DNA from: Clostridium sp. CAG:343
Lineage (GTDB): Bacteria; Bacillota; Clostridia; TANB77; CAG-508
Assembly (NCBI GenBank): GCA_000431335.1
Contig: FR888054.1
Location: forward strand, 1 to 64,000
DNA length: 64,000 bases
Direction: 5' to 3'
A program made the translations under genes and the position numbers. The notes beneath the pieces were generated by a model. It searched no databases. It saw only the letters and a program-made list of their open reading frames with translations, and was not told where the DNA came from. Below, piece by piece: positions 44,409 through 54,502 of the stretch (positions are counted from its first letter, which is position 1; each line of letters starts with the position of its first letter).

Positions 44409-44687
44409 TTAATTTTGTGAGTATGGAAGCATAGCAATATGTCTTGCTCTTTTTACTGCTATTGTAATATCTCTTTGATGTTTTGCACATGCTCCAGTTG
44501 TTCTTCTTGGTAATATTTTTCCTTTATCATTGATAAATTTTCTTAATTGTTCTGGATTTTTGTAATCTAATTCAAAGTTTTTATCACTGCATAATACACA
44601 TACTTTTTTTCTTTGTTTTCTGAATCTTGGATTATAATCCTCATCATAATTTTTATTATTTCTTCTATTTTGTTTTTTATCTGCCAT
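44409..44687 (-). CDS. rpsR: 30S ribosomal protein S18
   Basis: A 92-residue S18 with a charged N-terminal extension. It contains '[20 protein letters not shown]' and '[20 protein letters not shown]', so it is the Cys-containing (zinc-type) S18. S18 pairs with S6 on the 16S rRNA platform. It is the last gene of the rpsF-ssb-rpsR operon, 22 bases after ssb, with a run of G/A (GGGGGGAAAATAAA) as ribosome site. Confidence 0.96.
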   Translation of the reverse strand: MADKKQNRRNNKNYDEDYNPRFRKQRKKVCVLCSDKNFELDYKNPEQLRKFINDKGKILPRRTTGACAKHQRDITIAVKRARHIAMLPYSQN

Positions 44688-44709
44688 TTTATTTTCCCCC
44701 CTTGCTTAA

Positions 44710-45138
44710 TTAGAATGGTAGGTCATCACTTGAAGATACTTCAAAATCTGCTCCCATATTTCCTGGAGCTGTATTTCCAAATGTATTTTCGAAAGAAGTA
44801 CTTCCTACTTCTCCATCTCTTCTACTATCTGCAAAATAAGCTTCTTCTGCAACAACTTCTGTTACATAGTGCTTTGTTCCTTGGTCATCATCCCAAGTTC
44901 TTGTTTGTATTCTTCCAATAATTCCTACTTGTTGACCTTTCTTAAAGTATTTGCTACAAAACTCTCCAAGCTTACTCCATGCAACTATGTTTATGAAATC
45001 TGCTTGTCTTTCTTCGCCTTGTCTTACAAATCTTCTGTTAACTGCTAAGCTAAAAGATGCTACTAATGTATTGTTTGTTTGAGTATATCTTACTTCTGGG
45101 TCTCTTGTTAGTCTTCCCATTAATATTACTTTGTTCAT
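44710..45138 (-). CDS. ssb: Single-stranded DNA-binding protein
   Basis: A 142-residue SSB with one OB fold: 'MNKVILMGRLTRDPEVRYTQ', 'VASFSLAVNRRFVRQGEE', 'FINIVAWSKLGEFCSKYFKK' and 'GIIGRIQTRTWDDDQGT'. It ends in the protein-interaction tip 'SSDDLPF', used to recruit repair and replication enzymes. It lies between rpsF and rpsR in the conserved order; an AAAGGTGA site precedes the ATG. Confidence 0.97.
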   Translation of the reverse strand: MNKVILMGRLTRDPEVRYTQTNNTLVASFSLAVNRRFVRQGEERQADFINIVAWSKLGEFCSKYFKKGQQVGIIGRIQTRTWDDDQGTKHYVTEVVAEEAYFADSRRDGEVGSTSFENTFGNTAPGNMGADFEVSSSDDLPF

Positions 45139-45191
45139 TTTCTATCACCTTTCTTACTTTAAATAAAGGCCCCTTACTTTATTTAATTTTT

Positions 45192-45470
45192 TTATTTTTT
45201 TACAACGATAAATTTTATAATATCATCTGTAATTCTATAAACTCTTTCAAGTTCTGCTATTGAATTTGGATTTGATTCAAAATTGAATAACATGTATGTA
45301 GCTTCACTGAATTTTTTGATTTCATAAGCTAATTTTTTCTTTCCCATGTTTTCTACTGATTCAACTTTTCCATTTTCATTAATTAACCCTGTGAATTTTT
45401 CTTCTAAAGCTTTTAGTCCTGCTTCATCAACATTTGGGTTAACAATGATAATACTTTCGTATTTGTTCAT
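45192..45470 (-). CDS. rpsF: 30S ribosomal protein S6
   Basis: A 92-residue S6: 'NKYESIIIVNPNVDEAGLKA', 'KVESVENMGKKKLAYEIKKF', 'SEATYMLFNFESNP'. The start at 45470 was chosen over a longer frame because GGGAGGTG lies just upstream. It is first in the rpsF-ssb-rpsR operon. A short hairpin (CTAC...GTAG, about 45501-45520) lies in the leader; S6-S18 leader regulation is known in many bacteria, but I could not identify the consensus structure here. Confidence 0.96.
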   Translation of the reverse strand: MNKYESIIIVNPNVDEAGLKALEEKFTGLINENGKVESVENMGKKKLAYEIKKFSEATYMLFNFESNPNSIAELERVYRITDDIIKFIVVKK

Positions 45471-45540
45471 TATTTTCACCTCCCTTTGGATTTGTAACCT
45501 ACATTTTCTGTAAGTAGAGATTTGAATTAAACATAACAAA

Positions 45541-45575
45541 ATAGCCATGTTTTTTTCAAAACATAGCTATTTTAC
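45541..45575 (-). promoter_or_regulatory. Hairpin at the expected transcription start of rpsF
   Basis: AAAATAGCTATGTTTT pairs with AAAACATGGCTATTTT (one mismatch). It overlaps the -10 box and the predicted start, so it may form a 5'-end hairpin in the mRNA or act as a terminator for readthrough from the ATPase gene. Confidence 0.45.
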
Positions 45576-45597
45576 CATATTTTCTAGTATTTGGCAA
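45569..45597 (-). promoter_or_regulatory. Probable promoter of rpsF-ssb-rpsR
   Basis: On the minus strand, TTGCCA (45592-45597) and TAAAAT (45569-45574) are separated by 17 bases, about 100 bases before the rpsF start. Confidence 0.55.
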
Positions 45598-45699
45598 GTG
45601 GTTTATTAATTTTTTTCTGGTTCCTGTGTTATTTTAATTCTGCATATAAATATTACACAGAAGGCTAAGCTAATAACGATAACACAATATCAATTAAAA

Positions 45700-45725
45700 A
45701 ATAACTAAGAGATTTCTCTTAGTCA
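45700..45725 (-). terminator. Terminator of the P-type ATPase gene
   Basis: GACTAAGAGA pairs with TCTCTTAGTT immediately after the stop codon, followed by ATTTTTTAA. Confidence 0.7.
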
Positions 45726-48326
45726 TTATATTTTTTGTTTTTCTGTATAAATTATCTTTCCAAATTTTATTTCATTTACTTTCTTCTGTATTTCCATAAT
45801 CGGAATTGGAAGAATTGATATTAAAATTGTTATTATCCATTGTGTTTGATTTAATGGAACTAGTTTAAATATATTAGCTAATGTAGGTATAATTACAACA
45901 ATTGTTTGAACTAGTACTCCCAAAATAAAACTTCCTATTAAAAATTTATTTTCAAAAATTCCTACTTTAAAAATAGATTGTTCACTTTTTATATTAAAAC
46001 TGTGGACAAGTTCTAAGACTCCAATTGCTATAAAAGCCATTGTTCTTCCTACTTCAATTCCGTAATATTTGTTTCCTATGCTAAATGCTATTAAAGTAAG
46101 CATTCCTAACATAATTCCTTCTACTATAATTTTGTTCCATAATCCATCTGCAAAAAGTCCTTTTTTACTATCAACTGGCTTTCGATTCATTATATCTTTC
46201 TCTGGAGGTTCTAAACCTATTGCAATAGCTGGTAATGAATCTGTTACTAAATTCACCCATAATAATTGTATTGCTAATAAAGGTGATTTAAATCCTAATA
46301 CTAATCCCATAAATATGGTAACTATCTCTCCAATGTTTGTTGCAATTAAGAAATGAATTGCTTTTTTTATATTATCATAAATATTTCTTCCTTGTTTTAC
46401 TGCTTTTACAATTGTTACAAAATTATCATCTGTTAAAACCATATCTGCAGCATTTTTTGCTACATCCGTTCCGTTTTTTCCCATCGCAATTCCTATATCA
46501 GCATTTTTTAATGCCGGACTGTCATTTACTCCATCTCCTGTCATTGCTACAACTGCCCCTGTACTTTGCCAAGCTTTTACAATCCTTACTTTATGTTCAG
46601 GAGTTACTCTTGCAAATACAGAATAATTTGCTATTTCCTTTTCTAATTTGTTTTGTGGTATTTTATCTAATTCTTGACCTGTAATTGCTTTATCTTGAGC
46701 ACCTAATATATTTAATTCTTTTGCAATTGCTTTAGCTGTTGCTATATGATCTCCTGTTATCATAACAGTTTTTATTCCAGCTCGTCGGCAAGTTCTTACT
46801 GCTTCTTTTACTCCCTCTCTTGGAGGGTCTATCATTCCTACTAATCCTACAAAATTTAAGTTGTTTTCTATATTATCTGAATCTATTTTACTTGGCATAT
46901 GGTCTAAATCTTTATATGCTACTGCTATTACTCTTAATGCCCTTTCTGCCATTTGTAAATTTTCTCTCTGAATTTTCTGTTTTTCTCCTATTGAATTTTG
47001 ACATTTGTTTAATAAAACATCTGGCGCACCTTTTGTTATGATTCTATATTTATTTCCAATTTTATGGATTGTTGTCATCATCTTTCTGTTAGAATCAAAA
47101 GGAATTTCATTTATTCTTGGCATATTATGATATAATTCTGTTTTATTTTTGTTATTTTTTAATCCATTTTGTACTAATGCCACTTCAGTAGGCTCTCCAC
47201 TTACTTCTATTTTGCCATTTTTATATAAAATATCACAATCTGTACACATCGTAGAAAGTTCTATTGCAAACTCTGAATTATTTGATTTTACTTCCACTAC
47301 TGTCATTTCATTTTTTGTTAATGTTCCTGTTTTATCTGAACAAATAACTTTACTACTTCCTAATGTCTCTACTGCTGGCAATCTTCGAATAATGCTATTA
47401 TTCTTTGCCATTTTTGTAACACCTAGTGATAACATTATTGTTACAATCGCTGGTAATCCTTCTGGAATAGCTGCTACTGCTAGCCCTACTGATGTCATAA
47501 ACATTTCCATAGGATCTATATTTTTTATTAATCCTATTACAAATATAATTAAACATATTGCTAAACATACTATTCCTAGTATTTTTCCCACTTGACTTAG
47601 TTTCTTTTGAATAGGTGTTTCTGGTGCTTCATCTTGTATTATCATATTTGCTATTTTTCCTACTCTAGTATTCATTCCTGTTTCTGTAACAACTGCTTTT
47701 GCATGTCCATTTACTACAATGCTACTCATAAAAGCCATATTTAACATGTCACCTAATGGAATATCTTTTTTGCATATCATATCTGAGTCTTTTAAAATTG
47801 CTTCAGTTTCTCCTGTTAAACTAGATTCTTCTATTTTTAAGTTATGACTTTCTATTAATCTACAGTCTGCTGGTACGTAATTTCCTGCTTCTAATATAAT
47901 TAGGTCTCCTGGTACTAATTCTTCTGCATTTATTTCTATTGTTATATTGTTTCTTATTACTTTTGCTTTTGGAGGTGTCATTTCTTTTAATGCCTCTATT
48001 GATTTTTCTGCTTTTGATTCTTGTACTACTCCCATTATAGCATTTAATATTACAATAGCTATTATAATAATTGAATCTATGTAATCATTTTCCCCTTGTA
48101 TATATGAAATTCCTGCAGATACAATGGATGCTAATATTAATATAATAATCATAAAATCATTGAATTGCTTTATAAATTTTATAAACATTGTTTCTTTTGG
48201 CTTGTCTTCTAACTTATTTCCACCATATTTTTGCCTTCTTTCTATTACTTGCTCTTTTGTTATACCACTTCTTCTATCTGTTTTTAATAATTTAAAAATT
48301 TCTTCTTTTCTTAAAGTTTCCCACAT
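45726..48326 (-). CDS. Calcium-type P-type ATPase (P2A)
   Basis: An 866-residue ion pump. The actuator motif is 'ESSLTGETEAILKDSDMI' (near 171), the transmembrane ion site 'AVAAIPEGLPAIVTIMLSLG', the phosphorylation site 'VICSDKTGTLTKNEMTVVEV' (near 330), nucleotide-binding 'ITKGAPDVLLNKC' and the hinge 'VVAMTGDGVNDSPALKNADI' (near 600). About ten helices are visible, with the last six after residue 650. PEGLP and the overall order match bacterial Ca2+-exporting SERCA/PMCA-like pumps. It is a single-gene unit with its own AAGGAGAG site and terminator. Confidence 0.93.
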   Translation of the reverse strand: MWETLRKEEIFKLLKTDRRSGITKEQVIERRQKYGGNKLEDKPKETMFIKFIKQFNDFMIIILILASIVSAGISYIQGENDYIDSIIIIAIVILNAIMGVVQESKAEKSIEALKEMTPPKAKVIRNNITIEINAEELVPGDLIILEAGNYVPADCRLIESHNLKIEESSLTGETEAILKDSDMICKKDIPLGDMLNMAFMSSIVVNGHAKAVVTETGMNTRVGKIANMIIQDEAPETPIQKKLSQVGKILGIVCLAICLIIFVIGLIKNIDPMEMFMTSVGLAVAAIPEGLPAIVTIMLSLGVTKMAKNNSIIRRLPAVETLGSSKVICSDKTGTLTKNEMTVVEVKSNNSEFAIELSTMCTDCDILYKNGKIEVSGEPTEVALVQNGLKNNKNKTELYHNMPRINEIPFDSNRKMMTTIHKIGNKYRIITKGAPDVLLNKCQNSIGEKQKIQRENLQMAERALRVIAVAYKDLDHMPSKIDSDNIENNLNFVGLVGMIDPPREGVKEAVRTCRRAGIKTVMITGDHIATAKAIAKELNILGAQDKAITGQELDKIPQNKLEKEIANYSVFARVTPEHKVRIVKAWQSTGAVVAMTGDGVNDSPALKNADIGIAMGKNGTDVAKNAADMVLTDDNFVTIVKAVKQGRNIYDNIKKAIHFLIATNIGEIVTIFMGLVLGFKSPLLAIQLLWVNLVTDSLPAIAIGLEPPEKDIMNRKPVDSKKGLFADGLWNKIIVEGIMLGMLTLIAFSIGNKYYGIEVGRTMAFIAIGVLELVHSFNIKSEQSIFKVGIFENKFLIGSFILGVLVQTIVVIIPTLANIFKLVPLNQTQWIITILISILPIPIMEIQKKVNEIKFGKIIYTEKQKI

Positions 48327-48438
48327 ATTTTTCTCTCCTTTGTATTTTTTATACTTTCATTCTATGTGGCTTGTACTTTGTTTATGACAATTTATAAATT
48401 TTACTTAATAATTTTATATTAATAATATCAATATTCTT

Positions 48439-48448
48439 TTTTCGACAT
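48439..48448 (-). promoter_or_regulatory. 0A-box-like site upstream of ytaF
   Basis: Read on the minus strand, the sequence ATGTCGAAAA contains TGTCGAAA, close to the Spo0A-binding consensus. It lies about 25 bases before the ytaF start and could act on that gene or the divergent ATPase gene. Single-site evidence only. Confidence 0.35.
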
Positions 48449-48472
48449 ATTATACTTTAAGGAGGTATTATT

Positions 48473-49141
48473 ATGTTTATTAACTCATTAATTTTAGCAC
48501 TTTCTAGTAGTATAGACTCTCTTGGAATTGGAATTACATATGGTATTAAAAATACAAGAATTTCTTATATGGCTAAAATTGTCTTATTTGTAATTTCATT
48601 TTTAATTTCATTCTTATCTGTATGTTTTGGTGATATTTTAAAAAATATCTTTTCTGATTTTGCTACAAGATTAATTGGAAATATCATTTTAATTGCTATG
48701 GGAATTTTTGTATGTTTTCAAGCTATACATAAAGATAAAAAAAATACGACTCAGAATTTAGCATATTCTGAGCCTATTTGCAAAAATAATGAAAAGATTT
48801 ATAGTTTTTTTATTGAATTTTTAGGTATTACTATTAAGATTATTAAAAATCCTACCTCCTCAGATTTAGATTCTTCTCATTCAATAGATAGTAAGGAAGC
48901 TTTATTTTTAGGGTTTGCTCTTTCTTTGGATTGCTTTTGCATTGGAGCTTTTGGAAGTATTATTGGTGTTAGCTCTTTTCTTTTTCCTGTATTTATATCA
49001 ATTTTTCAACTTGTTTTTTTAAGTATTGGAAATATGTTAGGAAAAAAGTTACATCGTTTAAGTAATTTGCCTGATAATATTTGGTCTGTTATCTCTGGTA
49101 TTTTGCTTGTTTTAATAGGAGTAGTGAGATTTGTTGTTTAA
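48473..49141 (+). CDS. ytaF: Sporulation membrane protein YtaF-type (MntP-like fold)
   Basis: A 222-residue protein with six helices. It shows the duplicated half pattern of the family: 'ILALSSSIDSLGIGITYGIK' in the first half and 'LFLGFALSLDCFCIGAFGSI' in the second, with a conserved Asp in each. This matches YtaF, a sporulation membrane protein related to MntP manganese exporters. AAGGAGG lies before the ATG. It is the only + strand gene in the 38-64 kb stretch and has a 0A-box-like sequence upstream. Together with the CwlD-type amidase this hints that the organism sporulates. Confidence 0.85.
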   Translation: MFINSLILALSSSIDSLGIGITYGIKNTRISYMAKIVLFVISFLISFLSVCFGDILKNIFSDFATRLIGNIILIAMGIFVCFQAIHKDKKNTTQNLAYSEPICKNNEKIYSFFIEFLGITIKIIKNPTSSDLDSSHSIDSKEALFLGFALSLDCFCIGAFGSIIGVSSFLFPVFISIFQLVFLSIGNMLGKKLHRLSNLPDNIWSVISGILLVLIGVVRFVV

Positions 49142-49153
49142 TATTAAATTTCA

Positions 49154-52100
49154 TTATTTTAATTTCATAGATAATAATTTTGAAATACCATTTTCTTCCA
49201 TAGTAACTCCATATACTGTATCTGCTGCTTCCATTGTTCCCTTTCTATGTGTTATTACTAAAAATTGTGTGTCTTTTGAGAACTTCTTTAAATACTCTGC
49301 AAAACGATAAACATTTACATCGTCTAATGCTGCTTCTATTTCATCTAATACACAGAATGGCGCTGGATTTATTTTCAATATAGCAAATAATAATGCAATA
49401 GCTGTAAATGCTTTTTCTCCTCCTGATAATAGCATCATATTTTGAAGTTTTTTTCCTGGTGGTTGAACTGTTATTTCAATTCCACATTCTAGTATATTTT
49501 CTTCATCTTCTAATTTTAACGATGCATTTCCTCCACCAAATAATTCCTTAAATACTTCTGCAAAATTCTTATTAATAATTTCAAATTGAGTTTTAAATTG
49601 TTCTTTCATTGTTGCTGTCATATCATTAATAATCTTTCTTAGTTTTGACATTGTATCTTCTAAATCAACTCTTTGTTCACACATAAAGTCATATCTTTCC
49701 TTCATTGTTTTATATTCTTCTATTGAGTCTATATTTACACTTCCTAATTCTCGTAAATCTTTTCTCAAATTATTTACATTTTTCTGTGTTAATACTACAT
49801 TTTCTGGTTTTTTATAATCTTTTACTGCATTTGGAGTTAATTCATATTCTTCCCACATTTTGTTAATTATAGTATTTATATCTTCTTCAATCTTAGTTTT
49901 CTTTACATCAATTTTAACAATTTGAGCTTTTAAATCTTCAATTGTTTTAAATTTTTCTGTAATTTCATTTTCTTGTTTCTTTAATTTTTCATTTTTTTCT
50001 ACTCTTTGTGTTTTTAATTGTTCTATTTTTACTCCGCTATTTTCTACTTCTTTTTTTATGTCATTAATTTTCTCTTTTATTTCTTCTTTTGATTTTTCTA
50101 AGTTAAAGTTATCTTGTTTTATTTGCTCTATTTGTCTTTGTTTATTTTCTATACTTTTATTTGTATTTTCTATTTCTACATTTATTCTTTCTTGTATTTC
50201 CTGGATTGAAGCTTCACTTTCGTCAAAAGATGATACTGATATTTTTAAGTTTGTAATATCAAAATTTAAATCATCTGCATATTTTTGATTATCTTTATTT
50301 AAATCTGCAAATTCGCTTATTACTTTATTTAATTTATCTGTTTCTTCTGTTAAATTTTCTATTTCTTTTTGTGTTTCTTGCTTTCTTAAAATTGTTTGTT
50401 CTTTTTCTTTTTCTATATTTGCTTGTTCTTCTTTTAGTTTGTTTACTCTTTGTTCTATTTTAGCAATATTTTCTTCAATTGAAACTAATTTTTGTTTTTC
50501 TGTTGCATATGTAATATCAATTTCTTGTAATTCTTTTTCTAAACTTGTTGCTCCTTCAAAAGTATCCTCCATTGATCTTTCATATTCCTGTTTTTCTTTT
50601 TCTAATTCTACAACTTTTTCTCTTAACTTTTTAGTTTCTTTTTCTAATTTTTCAATTTCTCTTCCTCTTCCCAAAATATTAACATTTTTCTTTGCTACAG
50701 ATCCTCCTGTAATTGCTCCTGAAGGATTAATTACATCTCCTTCAATTGTTATAATTCTAAATGTATATCCATTTTGTTTAGCCACTTTAATTGCTGTTTC
50801 CATGTTGTCTACTATAACAGTTCTTCCTAATAAGTTTAATACAATTTGTTCATATTTTTTATTAAATTTAACTATGTCTGATGCAATACCTACTACACCC
50901 TTTTCATGTCCTTTTATTTTATCTAGCTTTCTACCTCTTACAGATGTAATTGGTAAGAATGATGCTCTTCCTAAATTGTTTTTTCTTAAATGTTGTACTA
51001 ATTTTTTTGCATCTTCTTCTGTTTCTGTTACTATATTTTGTAGACTTGCTCCTAAACACATTTCTATTGCTGTTTGGTATTCTTCTGGGACTTCTATTAT
51101 ATTAGCTAAAACTCCATGCATTCCTTTTCCTAGTTCTTTAATATTTTCACAATCTTTTAATAATGATTTTACACTTTTTATATATCCTTCTTTTTCTTTT
51201 TCTGTTTCAATTAAGAATTTTAATCTTGATTCTTTTATTCTTATTTCACTTTGATATCTATTTATCTCATCTTCATAAGCTTTGATTTTTTTGTCAGCTT
51301 CTTCTCTTTTCTTATTAATCTCTTCTAAACTTGATACAATTTTATTTCTTTTTGAATCAATTTCATAAAATTCTTTTGCTATGTCTTCTTTCTGTAATCT
51401 TGTACTATCTAATTCTGAAATATGAGATGCTACTTCACTTTTTATTTGTGCTTGCCTTTTTTCATAATTATCAAAATTTATCTCTTTACTATTTATTTCT
51501 GATTGTAATTCATATTTTTTGTCTATATTAGCTTCTACTTGTAATTTATAATTTTCTATTTCTAATTCTTTACTTGAAAGTTTCTTTGTAAGATTAGCTA
51601 GCTCTTCTTCTTTTTCTTTTAATTCTTTTTCAAACTTCTCTTTGTTTTGTTTTAAATTTTGTTGTTTTTCTTGTTTTTGTTCAATTTCCTTTTTTAATTC
51701 TTCTAGTCTATTTTGTGCTTCTTCTATTTCTTTTTCAAATCTACTTTTATTTTCATTGTTGTTTAAAATTCTTGTATCAGCTACATTTATATCAGAATTT
51801 AACATTTCAATTTCTTTTTGACTTTCAAATCCTATATTTGACATTTCTTCTATTTTGACTGTAATATCATCTATATCATTTTGTAATTCTTCTTTTAATT
51901 GTTTGATTCTTTCTAATCTGCCTTCTTCGTCATTACATTGATTTGTATAAATTTCTTCATCTTTTATAATTTCTTCTAAAGTTGATTTATATTTTTCTAT
52001 GTTATATATAAATAAGCCTATTTCAATACTTTTTAGTTCTTCTCTTAAATCTAGATATCTTTTAGCTTTTTCTGCCTGATTTTTTAATGGTTCTATATTT

Positions 52101-52700
52101 GTTTCTATTTCTGTTAAAATGTCATTAATTCTAAGTAAGTTTAGCTTTGTACGTTCTAGTTTTTTCTCTGATTCTTGCTTTCTTGTTCTATATTTTACTA
52201 TTCCTGCTGCTTCTTCAAATATATTTCTTCTATCTTCTGATTTATTACTTAATATTTCATCAATTTTTCCTTGTCCTATAATTGAATATCCATCTTTTCC
52301 AATTCCTGTATCCATAAATAATTCTAATACATCTTTTAGCCTACAAGGTACTTTATTTATATAATATCCTGTTTCTCCACTTCTATAAATCTTTCTTGTT
52401 ACTGTTACTTCAGTATATTCAATTGGTAACGCTCCATCTGAATTATCAAATACTAGTGAGGCTTCTGCAAATCCTAATGATTTTCTATTTTGGGTTCCTG
52501 CAAAAATAATGTCTAATGACTTTGTTCCTCTTAATGATTTCATGCTTTGCTCTCCGAAGCACCCATCTTATGCTGTCTGATATGTTACTTTTTCCTGATC
52601 CATTTGGTCCAATTACACTTGTAATTCCTGGCATGAATTCTAATATAGTTTTATCAGCGAAAGATTTAAATCCTTGCAATTCTAATCTTTTTAAATACAT
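49154..52700 (-). CDS. smc: Chromosome partition protein Smc, read through a +1 shift at a CGG codon
   Basis: Smc is the ATPase of bacterial condensin. The Walker A '[20 protein letters not shown]' (near 30-50) is followed by a break: CTT-CGG-A (CGG at 52554-52556). Skipping the C gives the invariant '[20 protein letters not shown]', and the frame runs on to 1181 residues, a normal length. Two long coiled coils flank the hinge (about 510-640, '[20 protein letters not shown]' and '[13 protein letters not shown]'). The C-terminal head has the signature '[20 protein letters not shown]' and Walker B '[20 protein letters not shown]'. Left unshifted, only about 70 residues would be made. As with dnaG, I infer that the shift is routine. 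An AAAGGTGATAATAA site lies before the ATG. Confidence 0.94.
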
Positions 52701-52726
52701 TTATTATCACCTTTCTTAGCCCATTT

Positions 52727-52768
52727 AAAAAACAGGTATAGTTTATAAAACGGCATACCATACCTGAT
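52727..52768 (-). terminator. Terminator after the XRE regulator
   Basis: CAGGTATGGTAT pairs with a near-complementary arm ending ATACCTG, followed by TTTTTTA on the minus strand. Confidence 0.65.
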
Positions 52769-52836
52769 TTTAATAGTACTTTTCATAGAAATAGTTTATA
52801 CTATTTTTATGTTTTTGTAAAGCTTATAAATGCTTT

Positions 52837-53181
52837 CTACGCAAATTTTATACCAGATACAATTTTTGCAATATTATATATTAATCTTTGTTTATCTTTT
52901 GAGCATTTATCTAATAATTCCTGAAATTCTTTATTTAAATAATTTTCATTTTCCATTGTTGTTCCATTTAGTATTTTTTCTATTGGAACATTTAACGCTA
53001 TTGACATTTGAGATAATCTTTTTAAATTTATTTGTCCTCCTCTTTCTATTTTGCTAACATATACTGTTGTAACATCAATCATTTCTGCTAATTTTTCTTG
53101 TGATAATCCTGCTTTCCTTCTCGCTTCCTTTATTCTTTCACCTATTAATTTATAGTCAATATTTGCTTCTATTATTTTCAT
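52837..53181 (-). CDS. XRE-family transcriptional regulator
   Basis: A 114-residue protein with a Cro/C1-type helix-turn-helix at about 13-70: 'GERIKEARRKAGLSQEKLAE' and 'VTTVYVSKIERGGQINLKRL'. The C-terminal 40 residues are helical ('NEFQELLDKCSKDKQRLIYN'-like) and may dimerise. Such small regulators are common in gut Clostridia. The ATG follows an AAAGGACGTG site. It stands alone upstream of smc with its own terminator; no target can be named. Confidence 0.85.
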   Translation of the reverse strand: MKIIEANIDYKLIGERIKEARRKAGLSQEKLAEMIDVTTVYVSKIERGGQINLKRLSQMSIALNVPIEKILNGTTMENENYLNKEFQELLDKCSKDKQRLIYNIAKIVSGIKFA

Positions 53182-53336
53182 TCTTTCACGTCCTTTCTCA
53201 TTTGTAAATTTATCATTATAAGTTCTAGTTGTTAAAATCTCGTTTTGTAGTATATGTAAATGTTTATTTATTAATTCTCGATTTATCTCGTTGTTTTTTG
53301 ATTATTCTATGTTTTTGAAAAATTTTAAAGTATTTA

Positions 53337-53420
53337 TATTATAGGAAGTTCGGAGAACTTTCCTATAATATAAAAATAGCATAATTCACTTTTTTTCTAA
53401 ATTGAATTATGCTATTTTTC
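53337..53420 (-). terminator. Two tandem hairpins after the substrate-binding protein gene
   Basis: The first, in transcription order, is AAAATAGCATAATTCA pairing with TGAATTATGCTATTTT-type bases (about 53374-53420). The second is TATAGGAA pairing with TTCCTATA (53338-53370). Both could end the ABC operon. Confidence 0.7.
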
Positions 53421-53423
53421 AGT

Positions 53424-54437
53424 TTATTTTTTTATATTTTCAGCATATTTATTGTTAACAATTTTGTCATATGGAGCATTTTGACTTAATTCTCCTGCAC
53501 TTTTCATTACTTCTTGTAATCTATTAAATGCTTCTTCTTTTAAATATGGTGTATCATTCCATGCATCTATATCTTTATAGCTTTGAATTGCCGCTGTTAA
53601 CATTTCTATATCTGTTCCTGGGAAGAAATTTGTAATAACTTCTGCTATTTCTTTGCTTGTATGTTCTTTTGTCCATTTTTCTCCTTGATAAATTGCATCT
53701 GTAAATTTTTGTATAGTATCTTCATTATTTGCTATATAACTTTTTTTAGCGAAATATGCTGTATATGGTATTTCACCTGCTGCTTCTCCAACAGAAGCTA
53801 CTACATATCCTTTTTTCTGACTTTCTGTCATAGATGCAGTTGGTTCAAATAATGTAACATAATCTGCATTACCACTTGCAAAGGCTCCAGCCATTAAGTC
53901 AAATTTAATACTATCATCTAAAGTTACATCTTTTTTAGGGTCAATTCCATTATTTTTTAGAACATATTCTAATGTCATATAAGGTACTCCACCTTTTCTT
54001 CCTGGTATTATCGTTTTCCCCTTTAAATCTTTCCAATCAAAATTATCTGTATTCGTTCTTGAAACTAAAAATGATCCATCTTTTTTGGTCATTTGTGCAA
54101 ATACTTGTGTATAATCTTCCTTTCCTTGATTGTATACATATATTGATGCTTCTGGTCCTGCAAATCCTATGTCAGATTGATTACTTAAAACTGCTGTCAT
54201 AACAGCGTCTGCACCTTGACCTGTTGTTAATTCTATATTTAATCCCTTTTCTTTGAAATATCCATTGTTTATTGCTATATATTGCGGTGCATAAAATACT
54301 GATCGTGTTACTTCGTTGACTTTTATAGTTTTTAGTTCTTCAGCATTTTCATTATGTTTTTTTGTTATAAATACTCCTATTGCTATTACTAGCATGATAA
54401 GTATTACTATGATGTAAGTTATAGTTCTTTTTTTCAT
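53424..54437 (-). CDS. ABC transporter substrate-binding protein (NMT1/SsuA-like)
   Basis: A 337-residue periplasmic-type binding protein. It has an N-terminal membrane helix (about 7-25) without an obvious lipobox Cys, so it is anchored by the helix. The body matches NMT1/SsuA/ThiY-type proteins: 'VFYAPQYIAINNGYFKEKGL', 'NQSDIGFAGPEASIYVYNQG', 'LKGKTIIPGRKGGVPYMTLE' and 'GNADYVTLFEPTASM'. Family substrates include aliphatic sulfonates, nitrate and thiamine precursors; the sequence alone does not decide. It is last in a three-gene operon ATPase-permease-binding protein. Confidence 0.88.
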   Translation of the reverse strand: MKKRTITYIIVILIMLVIAIGVFITKKHNENAEELKTIKVNEVTRSVFYAPQYIAINNGYFKEKGLNIELTTGQGADAVMTAVLSNQSDIGFAGPEASIYVYNQGKEDYTQVFAQMTKKDGSFLVSRTNTDNFDWKDLKGKTIIPGRKGGVPYMTLEYVLKNNGIDPKKDVTLDDSIKFDLMAGAFASGNADYVTLFEPTASMTESQKKGYVVASVGEAAGEIPYTAYFAKKSYIANNEDTIQKFTDAIYQGEKWTKEHTSKEIAEVITNFFPGTDIEMLTAAIQSYKDIDAWNDTPYLKEEAFNRLQEVMKSAGELSQNAPYDKIVNNKYAENIKK

Positions 54438-54502
54438 TTTAAAATTACACCTCCTTTTTATTTTATATATTTTATGTTTATAATAAAAAGGTGTGAATTT
54501 TA

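Noticed and set aside
49154..52543. Long + strand frames lying opposite smc
   Set aside because: They mirror the coiled-coil codon pattern of smc and have no starts or domains of their own.
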